64,000 nucleotides of DNA from Atriophallophorus winterbourni (GCA_013407085.1 JACCGJ010020011.1:62001-126000), one strand, 5' to 3'. Positions 38,601 to 52,569 are shown, counted from the first letter of the stretch. Notes: generated from the sequence alone by a model not told the origin. Numbers and translations: made by a program.

Positions 38601-40200
38601 AGGATTTTATCTAGATGCAAGATATACATGAAAAGGTTCAGAGAAATTTGCATGACTGGTTTACAGCAGTATTCGAAATGTCTCGTCTGGTCTCGGAGAA
38701 TATAACATTCATGTTACATGATTTATGCGGTCTGAATAAGCAAAACGTCTCTCGGAGATTTTACAAATTTACGTTTCATGAATTATTTGCTACCACCGTC
38801 GGAGTACCCAATACAACATTTAACGACGGACAATCACGTGCAACTTTTGGATTCTTGAATCGACACGTAGATTGGGGCGTTGAGGATATCGTACAAATTC
38901 AAATTCATAGATCAACGACGTGTTACTATGATTAAGCGGAACCAGTCGAAGTATTGAAGGCATGAACACCAGGGTTTTTATGCGTTCTCTGGTTGCAGTG
39001 TCGATATAAAATCTTATAATTGTGCTGCATCGGATAAATCAGCTGCAACTGGAAATCTATGAAATCTCTGTTCTCTATTCGAGAATATGGTGAACATGAC
39101 TCGCTTTGATTGAAGTTTCATGAAAATCGAAATGCTTTGTCCATAGTTTCATCTACTTATATTCCTACATCGTATTTCGGATATATTATGTTAGGAAGCG
39201 TTTTAAAATACATTTTGAGCGTTCATCCAATATAGATTTCAGTGCTGTAAGAGATAGACTTAATATTTATTGAAATCGGTGTAAAGGGTGTGCAAATACA
39301 TAGTAATGTAAAGCAAAACAGTGCTATGCAGTTCACTATTCTGAGGCATTTTGTCCCTTTCACTGTTACATCCAGCGTCACAGACGTACTGGAATTCTAC
39401 GATAAGTTGATCGCTTCGTCCATTTGGTGGTGTTGTATACAATATTCTCTAAGGATGCAAGAGATAATGTAAGTATAGGGCCCTAAGAAGACGATTGACC
39501 AGATCAGTCGGTTGAATATGAAAGAACAACCAATCATGTGAACATATGTTTCAGAGCTTTTCTCGTGCATCATATACTTTCGACAATACCATATTTTTTA
39601 CATGGGCACTTTCGGCGGACTTGAGTACAAAATTGTATTTCACGAAAGTTGATCAAAAATATTCCGTTATAATTCATCTTTGAATTCAAAATTAAGCGTG
39701 TTAGCTGCGCTTTGAAATTGATAATCGCGATTCACATCTACAGCAGACATTGATCTAACTTAGACAAAATCATGAGGAAGAATGTTTGAACAGGTGCTTG
39801 TTGTGCTTTTCAAACAATATTTTATGTCATGCATGCAGTAAATTGGGGAGACCGTATTTGCGGTTCAAAGATTTTTGCAAAATAGAAATCAAAGCTCTTG
39901 TTTTGTCCTCGCGAGTTGGGATAAACTTGCTCTTGACCGCTCACTTTTGAGAAATTTTGTCAAGCGTCGTCCTCAAGTTTAAGGAAGAGCAGATACAGCT
40001 CTTGGCTGCTGAACGTAGATCACGCCGCCGGCGTGCTACTAAACCCCTACAACTGAGGTATGACTTTCTTTGCAAGCGCTGCGTAAGAAATTGTTCCACC
40101 AAAAGCGGATTGCCTAATCATTCAAAAAGCTGTAGAACATGAAAATCCACGCGATTGTGATCTACATCCATGGTTGAAATCGACCGGAGGGTCCAGCAAA
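38600..40200 (+). mobile_element. probable decayed non-LTR retrotransposon
   Basis: The open frame 38615-38935 includes FHELFATTVGV and FGFLNRHVDWGVED, which resemble the RT region around ..GVRQGCPLSPFLFNF.ID.. of trematode elements. At 39957-40142 a C-terminal zinc-finger-like tail (LCKRCVRNCSTKSGLPNHSKSC) fits the end of such proteins. Frames are broken in between. The assignment is tentative. Confidence 0.45.
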
Positions 40201-40740
40201 AGAACAACTCATGTAATGCAACCAATAATACCTCCTATTGTTAATAGTTTCTTTTACCCTTCACATAACGTGTTTTTTTAGAAAATTCGTTACAATAGTT
40301 TAAATTAGATTTATATTTTAAAAATATATTACATGATGATTTGAAGTTAAATGGAATGTTATTTAATATTATTTTAATATTTTAGGCACTACAGTCAACA
40401 TTAATCATTCTATTTTCAGTAAAACATTAACTTCACTAGAAATTCAGCTTTCAAAGTTTCGTACAGAAACCGAAATTAAAATGCTGATAACTTTCTGTTC
40501 ATCAATTTATCTTTGAATTTGCGTTGTGCAGTCAGTAAAATTAATGAATATATTTCCAGTAATAATAAGAAATGTGACATTCGCAAAAATTACACAGAAG
40601 AATGTCTGATTATAAATTTAATATTAGCTGTTGCTGCGGTTGCAATGTTAGCCTGGTAGTTCTAATCACTTTATATTAGATGGCCCACATCGATTATATA
40701 CTGAAACGTTTAGACGAAACATTTGAAGACGCTTAAATAA
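40201..40740. other. diverged unit sequence, no exon seen
   Basis: Contains blocks like those after 29580 (ttgaagttaaatgga, cttcactagaaattcagctt) but no intact splice pair. Confidence 0.4.
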
Positions 40741-42150
40741 AAATTATTATCGCATTAACTACGAAAATGCATTAAGATTACTCATTTATGCGAAAAATCA
40801 TGAGTCTAAATTTTAAAATAAATTTAATTTTTTTATATCAGCCGTCGAAAACAATAATCAACCGAATTTGAATTCTTATTAAATTTCATTATCCAACAAC
40901 ATTTACAAACCAACAGGTGCACCTCAACTACCACCTCGTGGGTTATCATTGATTTTTCATACGTATCCCTAACAAATATGTTTATATGGTTTCATATATA
41001 TGACACATTATTCCATTCTCACAAAAACTTAATAATTGCAAAAGACAACTTCACATCGAAGCATGTAATCCACATGCATTTTTGTTTATTTTCATTGCAA
41101 AATATATGCATATATGTATGTGTGTATATAATTATTAATTTATTGCCTCTACATTAGTATTGGAACAGAAAATTATTTCTCAGATGAACATGAATTTCAC
41201 ATGCATTTGCGTTAAGAATCAACGTAGGAAATATGCAAAAATTAGCAAAATTCTTGTGATTATCCACAATATTTTTACCCTGCGTTTCTTCAACAAACAA
41301 CTTCAGCTGCAACAACATCGGTGGCTGCGTTATCGATAAAGTTCATAGCATAATTCATTAAAATGTATTAAGGTGCTCACCTCATCATCCCTTACACACC
41401 ACTACCGGTTTCTGGATGTTTGCATACACCAGGTGTAGACAGAAAGAACAGTTTATTCCAAATTTAGTTAAACATAACTTCGCTAGAAAATAGGCTATCA
41501 ATGTTTCTTAGCGAGATTCACAAAAAATACAATGTATTTTATCAAGTTAAATATTTAAAATATGCTGTCGCCTCGTTTCCGATGGATTACATATTAGCCT
41601 TTATTTATTCAGTTCGTAACACGTTGTGACGAAACATATGAAAGCGATATACATATACACAAGTAGCGCTTGTATGCCACTGTTGAATAGGGCTCGTACG
41701 ACCAACCTGTTTAATCACATGTGTCCAAACACATGTTTGACAGGGATAAACACATAACCATGAACCAAAATATACATTCGCATGCATTTCCATCACACAC
41801 TCACAAGAATCGGTTTCTTGCTGTTTGTAAACTTCAAGTAAGGACAGTATTATCAGTTTCCGCATGCTCTTGAAACGGTGGAGGAATGGTAAACAAGTAG
41901 AGCTTGCATGCAACTGCTGGATATGGCTAGTACGACCAACCTGCTCAATATTATCTGTTTAAACACACATTTTTATCCGTGAAAATATGAACAAGACCTT
42001 TAAATTCTGTATTTCTGAGAATACTGACGTTTCTAAATTTCATAATTAATTATCCGAAGAAATTACATCTGACTCATAAAAAGATAATAATTGCGTGACT
42101 TTGATATTTAGATTACAATATTAGTCAACTCGATAATCGGTAAAAACTGG

Positions 42151-42154
<4 letters not shown>
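40740..42154 (+). repeat. array unit type A, copy 4
   Basis: Candidate exon 41169-41210 (42 nt, NYFSDEHEFHMHL). The 9-nt site near 41432 has lost its donor (gaaag). The 18-nt site lacks a GT. A Pro/Gln site near 40917 has a shifted donor. Repeat R at about 41660-41945. Confidence 0.65.

Positions 42155-42202
<48 letters not shown>
42155..42202. repeat. (TA)n microsatellite
   Basis: Perfect TA tract; left of it is type A unit end, right of it is sequence that does not continue the unit. Confidence 0.95.
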
Positions 42203-42205
<3 letters not shown>

Positions 42206-43750
42206 CAAAAATTAATAGGGACAGTCACGAATATCCAATGGAGAATGCGGAATGCTTACTCATCTAATCGCTCAATCACATTTGTTACACAAAATGTATT
42301 TCGGTGAAATCAATTTTGAGCAACTGACAGATCTCCGTTTTTTTCTAGGTTTATCATTATTTCTGTAGTTATTATTCGATAAAACTGCATTTTCTCCTGC
42401 CTGGAACTTTTAACAGTGGAAATGCAAACCCTGTATAAATGGGTGTTACTTGATCTAGTGGCAAGTGCCACTTAATATTGGAGCATGTGGAAAAATATAC
42501 CTGAAAAGGTTCAAGGAAATGCGCGTGGCAGGTTTACAGCAGCATTCGAAATATCTAGTCTGATCTCGGGGATTGTTTTTACATTTACGTTTTATACGTT
42601 ATGTCCTACCACCAATACTTCACTCGAAGACGCATAATTACTTGTAAATGTTTAATTATTAAAGAAGCACGTGAATTAGTGCGTGAAAGCGCTGGCATAC
42701 ATTTCTATTGATAGATCAACGATGTCTGAACATGATATAGCGAAAGCAGTCGAATTATTTATGGCACGAATCCCAGGGTAATTATTTGTTCTACCGTTTC
42801 AAGTTCGTTTTAAAATCACTCAATTGTGATGGATCCGATAAATCAGATTCTACTGGGAATTTCGGATAACCTTGTTTTTGATAATGAATTTATCAATGTT
42901 ATATAGGAATCTTTGAAACTAACACAAGCTTGATTAATTTCAATATGTTTGCAACAACTCACCATTCATATGTGCATACTGTACTTTTCAAACAATATTT
43001 TATGTCATACAAGCAGACCGCACTTGCAGCACAAAGACGTTTGCAAAGGATATATGAAAGATCTTGACATTAAACCCAAAAGTTGGAAAGAACTTGCTCG
43101 TGGTCGCTAACATTAAACGTATTGTGTAAAGGGTCGTGTGTAAGCTGGGGAGGAGTAGTTGCAGATCTTGGATGCTGAATGCAGATCACGCAGCCGGCGT
43201 GCAACTGACGCCCTACAACCAAGTTTAGCCTTTCGTTGCAAGCCCTGCGTCAGAGATTGTTCCTCCAGAATCGGATTGTCTAATCAATCAAGAAGCTGAA
43301 TAACCTGAAAATGCATGACATTGTTATGTACATACATGGTCAAAATTGACCAAAGAAGGCCAACCTTAAAACGACACAGGCAATGTAATCCATAATCCCC
43401 CAATGGAGAATGATTTCATTTAATCTTTTCATGATTTCTTTTTTTGGAAATATCGTTAACATCGTTCGAATAAGATAAAAATTTCAAAAATATTTTATGA
43501 TGATTTCACGTTAAATAAAATATTTTATTTAGTAATATTGTAACATTTTAGCCACTAAAATCATTATAATTCATTCTCCATTTAGTGAAAAATAACTTTG
43601 TTAAAAAATAAGCTTTCAAAATTCCTAGCGACAACTACAAGTATTACAATGTATTATATCCGAATTAAAATTCAAAATATGCTGTCGCTACGGTTCAAAT
43701 ATATCATCATATTAGCATTTTAGACCAAATCATCTTAATCCGACATTAAA
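42203..43750 (+). mobile_element. second diverged copy of the 38.6-40.2 kb retroelement-like block
   Basis: 43020-43320 aligns to 39900-40200 (gctgaatgcagatcacgcag against gctgaacgtagatcacgccg). 42490-42600 aligns to 38630-38770. More damaged, with many stops. 43560-43730 returns to unit-like sequence. Confidence 0.5.
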
Positions 43751-44175
43751 TAAATCATTATCACATACACTATACAACTGGGTTTAAATTCCTCATTTAT
43801 GCACATATTCACGTCGATAAATGTTAAAATTAAATTTAAAATAAATTTATATATCTACCATCGCAAACATAAACATCAAACTAATTTGACTTATTAACAT
43901 TTCATTATGTTACAATATTCTCACACCAACAGCTCGAGCTCAACCACCAAATGGCGGTGCGTTATCATTGATTTCTTTCCTACGTATCTCTAACAAATAT
44001 GTTTTTATGGTTTTATATATATGGAACATTATTCCATCCTCATAAAAACTTCATAATAACAAAAGACCACTTCACATCGAAGCATGTAATCCATGTGCAT
44101 TTTTGTTTGTTTTCATTGCAAAATAAATGCATATATGTATGTGTGTATATAAGTATTAATTTATTCTCTCTTCAT
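43750..44175 (+). repeat. array unit type A, 5' part
   Basis: Contains the Pro/Gln-type exon 43933-43956 (24 nt, shared phase RAQPPNG, donor gtgcgt) and then breaks off at about 44175. Confidence 0.6.
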
Positions 44176-44900
44176 TAAGTATCAAATATCTCAGTAACAT
44201 AGGAGATATTACAAGATTTAAATCATGTCATATTAAGTGTAGAATATACTATTTTGTACGAGGTGTACATTAAAGGATACCTGAATTCCTGATTGTAAAT
44301 TCCTCTGAATAATTGCAATCAGATACACAATCGAAATCGTTAAATACTTGTCGCAGATTATCTAACAAATTTTTAAAGTTGAACCAACTTCTTTAGATTA
44401 CATATTGAATTCGTGATAATAAGATTCTATTTGCCCTATTTACAAAACCTCGATGTAATACAATCATAATAGTTAACACAATATCTGAAAGGGGACACGA
44501 TCATCAAATCAATTAACCAGATATCCATGGTTGAGATTCACGCATAGTTTAACGAAATCTGACAACGAAGCAATGTTTAATCACCTTAAACATTTCGCTA
44601 AATATGACTTAGCTAAACCGTAATACAGTATATTTTCTCATTTATATCTGCGAGGCAATTGTTATGGTATTTTGTCGAAGCCAGGTTATCGAATTATGGT
44701 TAAAAAACAATCACATTTTCAATAGGAACAGAGTCGAAATATGGGTATTTCTAATCAGTGGGCCGCATCACCGCGATCGTTTGATTTTATTGTCCAGCTT
44801 ACCAATTCTGCAGACCTTAAATTCCAGTCAAAACACATACGAAGCCAACATAATTACCTGTTAAACAACCTTTTGCGTGTGTTATTTCAAACATGGTAGC
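44175..44900 (+). repeat. part C, 3' half
   Basis: Matches 30720-31440 and 57530-58260. No intact micro-exon. Joined directly to a broken type A unit, as also at 57.5 kb. Confidence 0.65.
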
Positions 44901-46240
44901 ATGTCGAATAATTTATTATCACATTAACTATAAAATGCTGTTTAGGTTCCTTATTTATGCACATAATCCCATCGCTGAATTTTAAAATTAAATTTAAAAT
45001 AAATTTATTTATCAGCCATCAAAAACATTAACAACAACCGAATTTGACTTATTAAAACATTTCCTTATGTTACAATATTCTCACACCAACAGGTCCAGCT
45101 CAACAACAAAATAGCGGTGCGTTATCATTGATTTCGATCCTACGTATCTCTAACAAATATGTTTTTATGGTTTTATATATATGACACATTATGGCATCCT
45201 CATAAAAACATCATAATACAAAAAGACCACTTCACATCGAAGCATGTAATCCACATGCATTTTTGTTTATTTTCATTGAAAAATATATACATATATGTAT
45301 GTGTGAATATGAATATTAAATTATTCTCTTTACATCAGTATCATCATTTTGGAACAGAGAATAATTTCTCAGATAAACATGAATTTCACATGCATTACCG
45401 TTAAGAATCAACCTAGAAATCATAGAAATATTTTCACAATTATTGTGCTCATCCTGCTTAATTTTACCGTGGTTTTCTTCAACAAACCGGTGCAACAACA
45501 TTAGCGGGTGCATTATTTATAAAGTTCATAGCATAATTCATTAAAATGTATTAAGGTGCTCACCTTATCATCCCTCACACACCACTACCGGTTTCTGGAT
45601 GTTTGCCGTCATCAGATGTAGAGAGTAAGATCAGGTTTATTCCAAATTTAGTTACACATAACTTCGCTAGAAAATAAGCTTTCAATGTTTCTTAGCGACA
45701 TTCGCAAAATTACAATATATTATATCAGGTTAAAAATTCAAAATATGCTGTCGCTACGTTTCCGATGGATTACATATTAGCCTTTATTTATTCAGTTCGT
45801 AACACGTTGTGACGAAACATATGAAAGCGATATACATATACACAAGTAGCGCTTGTATGCAACTGTTTAATAGGGCTCGTACGACCAACTTGTTTAATCA
45901 CATTTGTCCAAACACATGTTTGACAGGGATAAACACATAACCATGAACCAAAATATACATTCGCATGCATTTCCATGACACACTCACAAAAACCGGTTTC
46001 TTGCTGTTTGTAAACTTCAAGGACAGTATTATCAGTTCCCGCATGCTCTTGAAACGGTGGAGGAATGGTAAACTAGTAGAGCTTGCATGCAACTGCTGGA
46101 TATGGCTAGTACGACCAACCTGCTCAATATTATCTGTTTAAACACACATTTTTATCCGTGAAAATATGAACAAGACCTTCAAATTCTGTATTTCTGAGAA
46201 TACTGACGTTTCTAAATTTCATAATTAATTATCCGAAGAA
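44900..46240 (+). repeat. array unit type A, copy 5
   Basis: Candidate exons: 45093-45116 (24 nt, PAQQQNS), 45358-45399 (42 nt, NNFSDKHEFHMHY) and 45616-45624 (9 nt, VE). Repeat R at about 45850-46140. Confidence 0.65.
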
Positions 46241-46456
46241 ATTACATCTGACTCATAAAAAAAATTAATTGCGTGACTTTGATATTTAGATTACAATATT
46301 AGTCAACTCGATAATCGATATAAACTGGTTACCACAGTTTATGATTCAATAATTTGCAACCAGCATTATTCACTTTGTTTGTGGATTGGATTTGAAAAAA
46401 AGTACTTTCTTCTAAATACATTTAATTGACGATATCAAATGAATATTTCTTTGTAG

Positions 46457-46498
46457 AGGCAAAATACATGGATCTAAATGATGATTAAACCGCATTAT
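46457..46498 (+). pseudogene. dead copy of the 42-nt acidic exon
   Basis: Starts after ctttgtag like 55081 and 60387, but has an in-phase TAA and its donor acgtaag is changed to tttaag. Confidence 0.6.
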
Positions 46499-46689
46499 TT
46501 AAGATGATATTGTTAAATTCTACATCAAATTGAACGCACATACAAAAATAATATGCGTATAAAAAAAAGAATATTGCGCCTCTTTGCCATTTAGATTGCA
46601 ATATTATGCTACTTGCTTATCGATATAAACAGGGTATCACGTTTAAATGTTAGATCATTTAAAACGAGAATTGTTTTTTTTGTTGGTTC

Positions 46690-47045
46690 AGTGTTTGAAA
46701 TCAAGGTGTTTGGATGCAGGATAAACGTCCTCGTCATTGTTAATGAATCGTCATTTATGGGTACCATCGGCAAAGAAGCCATCTAACTGTAATTTGCTAT
46801 TGGCAAATCGTTACGTTATATTAGTAACAGTATTGGTACAACACTGATCCTTTGGGAGCAACGCAAATAAATATCAATTCGTCTTAATAGAAGGCCGTCA
46901 GCGTAAACTCTGATTTGTCTGTTGCTAAAATAATGTGTATCCATTCATATTGTTTCCAAACAATACCATGTTTTCCATCCATGTTTATAATCGACCGAAG
47001 GAGGCTAACAACAAACAAACCATGCTTCTGTAGCTTTTTAAGCGT
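46690..47045 (-). mobile_element. CR1-like RT fragment
   Basis: The minus-strand translation gives pieces of the RT core (KLQKHGLFVVSLLRS, PKGSVLYQYC, WLLCRW) with stops, corresponding to the ..VPQGSVLGPLLF.. region. Related fragments lie at 47690-47910, 56535-56905 and 60655-60995. Confidence 0.6.
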
Positions 47046-47689
47046 AAACCTTCAGAAATTTTGAAGTGACATGCATAAATAAACCCGCATGCATATACAA
47101 CACTCACAGAATAGCTGATATATGAAGTGATCATCGTTAACACATGTACTGCAATCGAACTGTGTAGAACTGTTCATGAAACGAAAAAGCAAAGGCAAAT
47201 GCGTTGAACAAAACCGATGTGAAATCGAGAGTAATCAAGCTGAATCGTGAGCGCTGTATTTTTCGCAATCCCAAATTTGTTTCACGGCATTACAAATAAA
47301 CGTGCGCTATTTAACCACAACGCTTGACAAGTGACAATGTTCGATAAATCTCTGGAATATTTCAGGTGCAAGCGAACATTCTCCAGAAGGTTTTCTATTT
47401 CAAATTTTATACATAACTTATAAACGTGCAAGTTAGGTTGACACTAATTAAACTTGGTGAAATATATAGTGTAGTTATGAAAAGTAGTAAAGTTTATAAA
47501 GAATGCATCTACAAAATATAGCTTTCGAAGTTTTTTCATGGAAATAATTTTGGGATGATTTCCGATGTTTAATTTAGCGACGGTTTTTGGGTAACCTTTC
47601 ACTTCTGACACAGAAGCTTCGTCAGACCAAGGTTGATAGGCAGGACAGGGAAAATTGTTGCAAGTACAGAACCTTTATGAGCAACGCGA

Positions 47690-47910
47690 AAATTGTCAAA
47701 TCGCCTTAATAAAAGGCCATCTGCATGAACTCCGTTGTGTCTGTTACTAAATTAATGTAATAAATTAATGTTACCATTCACATTGATTCCCAACAACACC
47801 ATGTTTCTTATCTAAGTTTAAAATCGACTAAAGGAGGCTAACGACAAACAAACCATGTTCCTGCAGCTTGTTCAAGCGTAAACCATCAGAAATGGCAAGG
47901 TAACATGCAT
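47690..47910 (-). mobile_element. CR1-like RT fragment, second copy
   Basis: Nearly the same as 56690-56905, including a small tandem taaattaatgt duplication unique to this copy. Confidence 0.55.
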
Positions 47911-48016
47911 ACATGAAGCCGCATGCATCTACAACACTCAGAACTGAGAACTAAGAAACGTTTATGGTAGAAAAAGCTGTAAGCATACCAATAAACATAG
48001 GACGACAAGGTATATG

Positions 48017-48018
<2 letters not shown>

Positions 48019-48063
<45 letters not shown>
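48019..48063. repeat. (TA)n microsatellite at a junction
   Basis: The left flank (gacgacaaggtatatggaa) is shared with 57015-57035; the right flank is a different element. Confidence 0.95.
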
Positions 48064-48065
<2 letters not shown>

Positions 48066-48230
48066 AAGCTAATTTGGACAAACACTTGAGAGACAACCCA
48101 AACTTTGATACGATTCACACTACATGAGTTTTCCTGTTCTTCTTTTTTATTGTATATACCTTATAACTCCATCCTATGGTCCTTATTAAGCTAATTGCTT
48201 TTTAGACCATTACAACTTTGAATCACTTTG
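48064..48230 (+). mobile_element. CR1-like retrotransposon 3' end
   Basis: The translation FKANLDKHLRDNPNFDTIHT then stop is the usual protein end. The 3' region closes with actttgaatcactttgaatt, the tail repeat also seen at 10.7 and 29.1 kb. Confidence 0.7.
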
Positions 48231-50130
48231 AATTATCACATACACTATAAAACTGGGTTGAAATTCCTCATTTATGCACATAATCACGTCGTTAAATGTT
48301 AAAATTAAATTTAAAATAAATTTATATATCAACCATCGCAAACATAAACATCAAACAAATTTGACTTATTAACATTTCATTATGTTACAATATTCTGACA
48401 CCAACAGGTCCAGCTGGCGGTGCGTTATCATTGATTTCGTTTCTACGTATCTGTAACAAATATGTTTTTATGGTTTTATATATATGACACATTATGCCAT
48501 CCTCATAAAAACTTCATAATAAAAAAAGACCACTTGACATCGAAGCATGTAATCCACATGCATTTATGTTTATTTTCATTGCAAAATATAAGCATATATT
48601 TTTGTGTGTATATAATTATTAATTTATTCTCTTCTCTCTCTTATATAATTCTCTCCACATCAGTATCATTATTTTGGAAAAGAAAATAATTTCTCAGATG
48701 ATCATGAATTTCACGTGCATTTGCGTTAAGAATCAGTGTAGAAATTATTCAAAAATTAGCACAATTATTGTGTTTATCCACATTATTTTTCACTTGATTT
48801 CCTTCAACTAACAGCTACAGCTGCAACATCATCCACTGGTGCGTTGTCGATAAAGTTCATAACATAATTAACTAGAATGTATTTTAGTGCTAACATCCCC
48901 ATCTCTTACACACCATTACGGATTTCTGGATGTTCGCCGTTATCAGGTGGAGACACTATGATTAGCATCATTCCAATTTTTGTGAAAAATAACTTCGCTG
49001 GAAATTAAGCTTTCCATGTTATATGAAAAAAATTTCCATTGTTATATCATAAATTTTCAGCTTGTCTGAACTAATCGATGAAATTAGATGTCCGATGGCA
49101 TTTATATCGTACGTTTCGTTTTGTCGAAACATATGGAAGTGATATAGATATACGCAAGTCGCGCTTGTATGCCACTGTGGAATAAGGCTGGTACGACCAA
49201 CTCGTTTAATCACATGTGTCCAAACACATGTTTAATGGGGATAAACCCATAACCATGAATCAAAATATTCATTTGCATGTATTTCCATCACACACTCACA
49301 AAAACCGGTTTCTTGCTGTTTGTAATCATCGAGTAGGGACAGTAAGATCACTTTCCGCATGCGCTTCAACAAACAACTACAGCTGCAACAACATCGGCGG
49401 GTGCGTTATCGATAAAGTTCATAGCATAATTCATTAAAATGTATTGAGGTGCTTACATCCCTATCCCTTACACACTAATACCGGTTTCTGGATGTTTGTT
49501 GTCATCAGATGTAGACAGTAAGATCAGGTTTATTCCAAATTTACTTGAACAAAACTTTGCTAGAAAAAAAGCTTTCAATGTTTCTTAGCGACATTCGCAC
49601 AAAATACAATGTATTATATCAGGTTGAAAATTCAAAATACGCTGTCGGTACGGTTCCGATGTATTACATATTAGCCTTTTTCATTTATTTCGTAACACGT
49701 TGTGGCGAAATATATGAAAGCGATATACATATACACAAGTAGCGCTTGTATGCCACTGTTGAATAAGGCTGTTACGACCATCCTGTTTAATCACATTTGT
49801 CCAAACACATTTTTGATGGGGGTAAACACATAACCATGAACCAAAATATACATTTGCATGCATTTCCATCACACACCCACAAAAACCGGTTTCTTGCTGT
49901 TTGTAAAATTTAAGTAAGGACAGTATTATCAGTTTCCGCATGCTCTTGATACAGTGTAGGAATGGTAAGCAAGTTGAGCTTGCACGCAACTGCTGGATAT
50001 GCCTAGTACGACCAACCTGCTCAATAATATCTGTTTAAACACACATTTTTATTCCTGGAAATATGAACAAGACCTTTAAATTCTGTATTTCAGAGGATAC
50101 TGACGTTTCTAAATTTCATAATTAATTATT
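48230..50130 (+). repeat. array unit type A, compound copy 6
   Basis: Candidate exons: 48408-48419 (12 nt, a shortened Pro exon, PAG), 48683-48724 (42 nt), 48821-48838 (18 nt, ATSST), 49383-49400 (18 nt, ATTSA) and 49509-49517 (9 nt). From about 49440 it is nearly identical to copies 1 and 2. Repeat R at about 49740-50030. Confidence 0.65.
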
Positions 50131-52437
50131 TTTCGCATTATCAAACATGTTTCACATAGAGCTTGATGTGCCTCAAAATGGAACACTGCGGGCATATTTG
50201 TAACAGCATTGCAAATTAACGTGCGATATTTAACCGCAACGCTTGACAAGTGACACATATAGGTAAATATCTGCTATATTTCAGGTGTAAGTGAACAACA
50301 TCCGACTGCATTGCAGGAAGCTAAATTCAGCAACATACAATTAAAAGATGATTTTCAAAAGAAACTTGAATCATGTCATTCGTAATTGCTTGGTTATTGG
50401 TATGCCCGCAACATATCGATGCGTATAGAAATAAATTGAATATTGGGGTGCTTTAAAATTTAGATTTAAATAATATGTAATTGCGTAATCGAAAAAATCT
50501 GTTTACCAGAGATTAACGTTAAACCATATAAAACCGGAATTTTTCACTTTGTAACAGCGCATTATTCTGATTCCATTTTATTGGAGATTTCAAATGAATA
50601 TTTATTTTAGAGAAGGGATACTTGAAGATTACTGATGATACAATCTCATCATTCAAGAGATTTTAACAATGCTTCAAGTTCATGCATATATATAGTTTAA
50701 AAATGAAAACTATCAAAGTTTGTCACGAATACATCTAGCAAATTCAGCTTCCGATTTTACTTCCGGAAACATTTTATGAGATTATAGTCGTTGCATAAAT
50801 TAGCGACGGGTTATTCTAAGTACATTTCAGTAACATTGAGGAAGTTACGAAACATTGAATTATGTCCTGTTTAGGGTAGAATACACCATTTTGTAACAGG
50901 TGTACATTGAAGTATAACTGAATTTCCGATTGTAAATTATTTTAAATGTTTGCAATCAGGTAAACAAGCGAAATCATCAAATGAATGTTGGCAAATTAAG
51001 GAAAAAATTAAATGTTGAACCATCTGCTTTTGATCACATATTGAAAATGGATGCTATGGTGTTATGTCCCCTCTTCTCAAAAGCTCGTATAATACAATCA
51101 TAATATTGAACTCAATATCTGAAGATGAACATACTCATAAAATTAACTAACCAGGTATATATGTTTGAGATTCAAGCATACATCTAACTAAATCTGACAA
51201 CCAAGCAATGTTCAATTACCTTGAACTTATCGCTAAATATGACTTAACTAATCGAAGAATCAATTTGAACACTGAATATTTTACATCTATATATGGAGCA
51301 ATTGTTGGGGTTTTATCTCGATGCAAGTTATACATGAAAAGGTTCAGATAAACCTGCATGACTGGTTCACAGCAGTATTTGAATTGTCTCGTCCAGTCTC
51401 GGAGAATTTTACATTTATGTTTCATGATTTATGCGGTCGGATGTGCTATAAGGTATTATTTTATGTTTTAGAAGACTGAGTGGTTTCTGCCAAATCTCGC
51501 GGTGATAGAAAAAAACGATCATTTATTTTCTGAATCATACTCTTTAGCAGCCACAGTCTAGAATCGAATGGCTCCAAAATCTTGATCGTTTCAACTAAAG
51601 TGGAATAAAGTTTCGATTTTTCATGATAGTAAATCTTGCGGCATGGTCAAGAACTGATTCAAAATTTGACCCTTTAATTGTGATTAATTTTAGTTACCCA
51701 TCTCATAATTTGCATAGTTTAAATTAGTTGCTATCGTGAAAATTATAAATGTATTTCAAAAACATATAATATGGTGATTTTAAGTTGAATGGAATATGTT
51801 AGGTCGTATGGTTATGAGATTGTAGGCATTAAAATCAACATTATTCGTACCAATTATATTTAAAAACATAACTTCGCAGAAATAAAGCTTTCATAGATTC
51901 GTAAATCAAACAAAATTGAAATCCCAAGAATTTTCTTTTTAACAATATACCTGTTGCGGCGATTGCAATATAATAACATTTCAACTTGTCTGTATCTGGG
52001 CTGTGTGCACTCAACTGGCGTGGGATTACTATTATAATTTGTATATATCTTGTGAGTAAAAACATCAGTTTCGGATAAGATGGTAAATCATTGCAAATTA
52101 TCTTGTGATATTTAACCGCGAAGCTTGACAAGTGACATATATAGATTACTCTGTGGAATATTTTAGGTACAAGCGATAATCTTCGAGTGATTTACGGGGA
52201 GCTCAATTTATCAACGTACATATAAACGCTGATTTTCAAATAATAATTTAATCTTGACATTATTAATAATTTGTTTTTCGTAGGCATACAACAATAATAT
52301 TCGTATAGAAATAAATTAAATATTACGCCTCTATGACATTTAGATTACAATATTATGCAACTGGATTAACAATAAATCTCGTTACCACAGTTTCACTTTT
52401 ATTAACCTAGAATCATAATTTTTCACTTTGATTTTAG

Positions 52438-52458
52438 ATGAAGATCCTGAGCTTGACG
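52438..52458 (+). CDS. array micro-exon, 21 nt, copy 3
   Basis: Here the acceptor is a clean gattttag, giving EDPELD in the shared phase. In copies 1 and 2 the same base is C (ttttac), so only the inner AG six bases later remains and the exon becomes 15 nt. Both lengths keep the frame. Confidence 0.6.
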
Positions 52459-52536
52459 GTAAGTTTGAAAACAAAATAACAGTATTCTCTTCTGAATTCA
52501 TTTCATTGGGGATTTCAAAGAAATCTTTCTTTTAAG

Positions 52537-52569
52537 ATGATGAATTATCGGACCGTATGATGACGGATC
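52537..52569 (+). CDS. hypervariable micro-exon, 33 nt, copy 3
   Basis: Same splice sites as copies 1 and 2. The shared phase reads DELSDRMMTD; both other frames are stopped. Confidence 0.7.
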
